From Ricordea florida (Eukaryota; Cnidaria; Anthozoa; Corallimorpharia; Ricordeidae): DNA of 64,000 bases. A program made the translations under genes and the position numbers. Location: assembly GCA_949710005.1 (NCBI GenBank), contig OX453280.1, positions 11,499,605-11,563,604 of the forward strand, in the 5' to 3' direction. Below, piece by piece: positions 63,801-64,000 of this stretch; position 1 is the first letter of the stretch; each line of letters begins with the position of its first letter. The notes below the pieces were generated by a model. It saw only the letters and a program-made list of their open reading frames with translations. It was not told the DNA's origin and did no database searches.

Positions 63801-64000
63801 AAGCTGCACACAAATATACCACAGAATATTTGATGCACAGTTAATTAAATCTACAGCCACATTTATATGCACAAGTACAGGAACATAAACTTACCTTTCC
63901 TCTTTACAGTTGGCTAGGGCAAGGGGAAAGATAAACAGCACACTCTCTGAGCTCTTGTTCACCGAATCAATTGGTGCAACACCTATGGCAACTTGACTTT
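50336..64000 (-). CDS. Multi-exon gene encoding a protein with C-terminal Ulp1/C48 protease domain
   Basis: Minus-strand host gene entering from the right edge. Exons with GT..AG sites and matching phases: 63895-64000 (partial), 63367-63470, 62911-63026, 62388-62461, 61886-62051 plus 57716-57820 (one exon split by a transposon), 57343-57494, 56805-56889, about 56214-56440 (donor uncertain), 53277-53369, 52662-52878 and 50336-51879 (last). Recognisable blocks: CDAIR, TCVDCLRSKANIG, EKYYQECCGSAEQ, VCGDWRDIALTMRDKVFKQD, GHHLGTGDYGHLVVDHSAML, GFESSHKLHRQLYSRATNHD and RGCGWKGIDVRSWSQDTKNW. The last exon carries a cysteine protease domain like SUMO/ubiquitin-like proteases. The family is not one I can name; conserved Cys/His pairs upstream suggest zinc binding. 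The insertion probably inactivates this copy. Confidence 0.68.
52662..52878 (-). CDS. Internal exon of the C48-protease gene (GHHLGTGDYGHL exon)
   Basis: 217-base exon between a TTATTTTACAG acceptor and a T|GTAAGT donor (phase 0 in, phase 1 out). It encodes CKEWGFLLKKVFGHHLGTGD and SSHKLHRQLYSRATNHDASG, rich in His and Asp in a conserved-looking pattern. It joins in frame to the last exon. Confidence 0.7.
53277..53369 (-). CDS. Internal exon of the C48-protease gene
   Basis: 93-base exon encoding VCGDWRDIALTMRDKVFKQD EDQLIDIYEVK with TTTTTTTAG acceptor and AAG|GTAATG donor, phase 0 on both sides. Confidence 0.65.
55043..55342 (-). pseudogene. RPA-like (replication protein A, C-terminal OB/zinc) fragment in an intron
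   Basis: 99-codon frame with a C4 zinc ribbon inserted in an OB-fold-like context: HYLSCCKCQKKIELSQG, MAECKNCHIVPKASACKQNW, then KLTLFQEMIDIIKEK. This is the pattern of RPA70 C-terminal domains and of RPA-like proteins frequent in cnidarian transposable elements. The frame closes at about 55043 where the family should continue, so it is a fragment. It lies in a 2.8-kb intron of the C48-protease gene, on the same strand. It could be a transposon remnant or a lost part of the host gene. Confidence 0.55.
55557..55662 (-). repeat. 21-base coding minisatellite (heptapeptide repeat)
   Basis: Five copies of a 21-base unit (AAGAGGCTCAATCATCCTCC on the plus strand). On the minus strand it translates as repeats of RMIEPLW/RMIEPLR within an open frame (55385-55684). 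The source gene is not recognised. Confidence 0.7.
55690..56030 (-). repeat. Two diverged tandem ~165-base units
   Basis: The block with GCTGCAAAATAAACACC, CATGCTCTGAATACTGT and GAAATCACTGTGAAAA (about 55755-55860) recurs diverged at about 55910-56010 (GCTGCGAAATAAAAACTGC, CACGCTCTGAACACTGTG, AAATCATTGTGAAAA). No gene is supported across it. Confidence 0.55.
57343..57494 (-). CDS. Internal exon of the C48-protease gene
   Basis: 152-base exon encoding STEREVLRNFETIVKRSLPP and QECCGSAEQVILNYVTYFEE, with acceptor CCTTCAG and donor ATG|GTACGT. It joins in phase 1 to the transposon-split exon upstream. Confidence 0.62.
58627..59412 (+). CDS. Harbinger Myb/SANT-like accessory protein
   Basis: 261-codon open frame, with the likely start at ATG 58648 just after a CCCTCTTTCAG acceptor at 58643, so an upstream non-coding exon (around 58030-58160) is possible. 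Residues 8-85 form a trihelix/Myb-SANT-like DNA-binding domain (EWTNQHDTLFLREV, KLWDEIATRLNNL, LRDRLNLLMSKFK). The C-terminal half is a long Glu/Lys coiled coil followed by a Gln-rich tail. In Harbinger elements this partner helps the transposase enter the nucleus and bind the ends. It is transcribed opposite to the transposase within the same element. Confidence 0.82.
   Translation: MIPSFSTMEWTNQHDTLFLREVRGSDLFETRKGSPERGKLWDEIATRLNNLTQCKFNVNNRSLRDRLNLLMSKFKAKNREEERASGISPEIQEIDTLLEELCEKEEEAKNKPSTGNKKQTLQKEKATAEEMRFKAMETMGETQKRVEKTNGVVPPKKSRKSTGDAIGYLQKKAEEEMALKREEIEIRKQEEARGSRISEQQTKMQQDMLKIIQQQQEEQHRQQQRNQQQTLQFMQSMLNQQQQQSQAMLALIERLAPKEKH
59413..60364. other. Interior spacer of the Harbinger element
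   Basis: About 950 bases between the convergent 3' ends of the two transposon genes. It is AT-rich with A- and G-runs near 60106-60190; no ORF is supported. It probably holds both 3' UTRs. Confidence 0.5.
60365..61706 (-). CDS. Harbinger (HARBI1-like) DDE transposase, two exons
   Basis: Exon 1 runs from ATG 61706 to 61043 (donor GTAG|GTAAAG, phase 1). Exon 2 is 60777-60365 after CTTCTTCTTCCAG and ends at TGA 60365. The product is about 357 residues. DDE_Tnp_4 signatures: FGFVDGTVRPIARP (first Asp), MYNGHKRVHAIKFQ, EGKRHDAGMLAESGLL at the splice junction, IYGDPAYPL (second Asp) and VRVSVEWLFGDI (Glu). No stop or frameshift is visible, so the enzyme may be functional. It would cut and paste the element using the GGGAGCTTAAG termini. 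Confidence 0.88.
61886..62051 (-). CDS. Upstream half of the transposon-split exon
   Basis: Starts after TTTTTTCTCAG at 62051 and encodes CLGLRDDLNFLLEEDLSSIN and IGSLDLLNEAL up to the transposon boundary. The other half is 57716-57820 (LSECGPENCNEFKR onward, donor TCAG|GTATGT). The two halves are in one frame once the insert and one TA are ignored. Confidence 0.72.

Overview
This window is animal nuclear DNA, most likely from an anthozoan cnidarian such as a coral or sea anemone. The genes it can support have introns with phase-matched GT..AG sites (a Death-domain gene, a C2H2 zinc-finger gene and a long gene ending in a Ulp1/C48 protease). They sit in AT-rich DNA crowded with L1/Tx1-like LINEs, a Penelope-like element, tRNA-derived SINEs, a Harbinger transposon and foldback repeats. 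Fragments of Maverick/Polinton/adinto-like virus elements of kinds common in cnidarian genomes are also present. The organism is inferred from content only.

Layout: 1-3.7 kb is a 5'-truncated LINE on the minus strand. From 3.9 to 14.2 kb lies a decayed plus-strand virus-like element. Its order is a capsid-type gene, a TFIIB-like transcription factor gene split by a Penelope-like element and a SINE (5.5-8.6 kb), a P-loop packaging ATPase, a run of tightly packed small membrane-protein genes, and a protein with a C-terminal membrane anchor. From 18.2 to 19.6 kb is a second fragment with the tail of a structural-type gene, a glycine/arginine-rich pVI/core-like gene and the 5' part of an F54H12.2-like gene. 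From 24.0 to 27.1 kb is a 3.1-kb TTAA-flanked near-perfect palindrome. From 27.9 to 29.9 kb is an island of two intact convergent ORFs: a SAP-like protein with 15 zinc-finger-like repeats, and a homologue of the anchored protein at 13-14 kb.

From 31.7 to 32.9 kb is a two-exon Death-domain gene. From 37.2 to 38.4 kb is a TIR element, and from 38.4 to 41.2 kb a second decayed LINE split by a SINE. From 41.7 to 45.3 kb is a decayed protein-primed DNA polymerase B gene with an endonuclease-VII-like module. A single-exon protein kinase lies at 46.2-47.2 kb (minus) and a two-exon C2H2 gene at 47.7-49.0 kb (plus). A 94-bp minisatellite (49.26-50.22 kb) separates the C2H2 gene from the convergent 3' end of an 11-exon-or-more C48-protease gene that runs off the right edge. 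One exon of that gene is interrupted by a 4.06-kb Harbinger-type transposon (57.8-61.9 kb) with intact-looking Myb/SANT and DDE genes.

Functionally the window is a layered insertion landscape. Virus-like elements supply capsid-type, packaging, transcription and replication genes, mostly broken, and retroelements and DNA transposons are nested in them and in host genes. No integrase of the Maverick type was seen, so no virus-like element here is complete.
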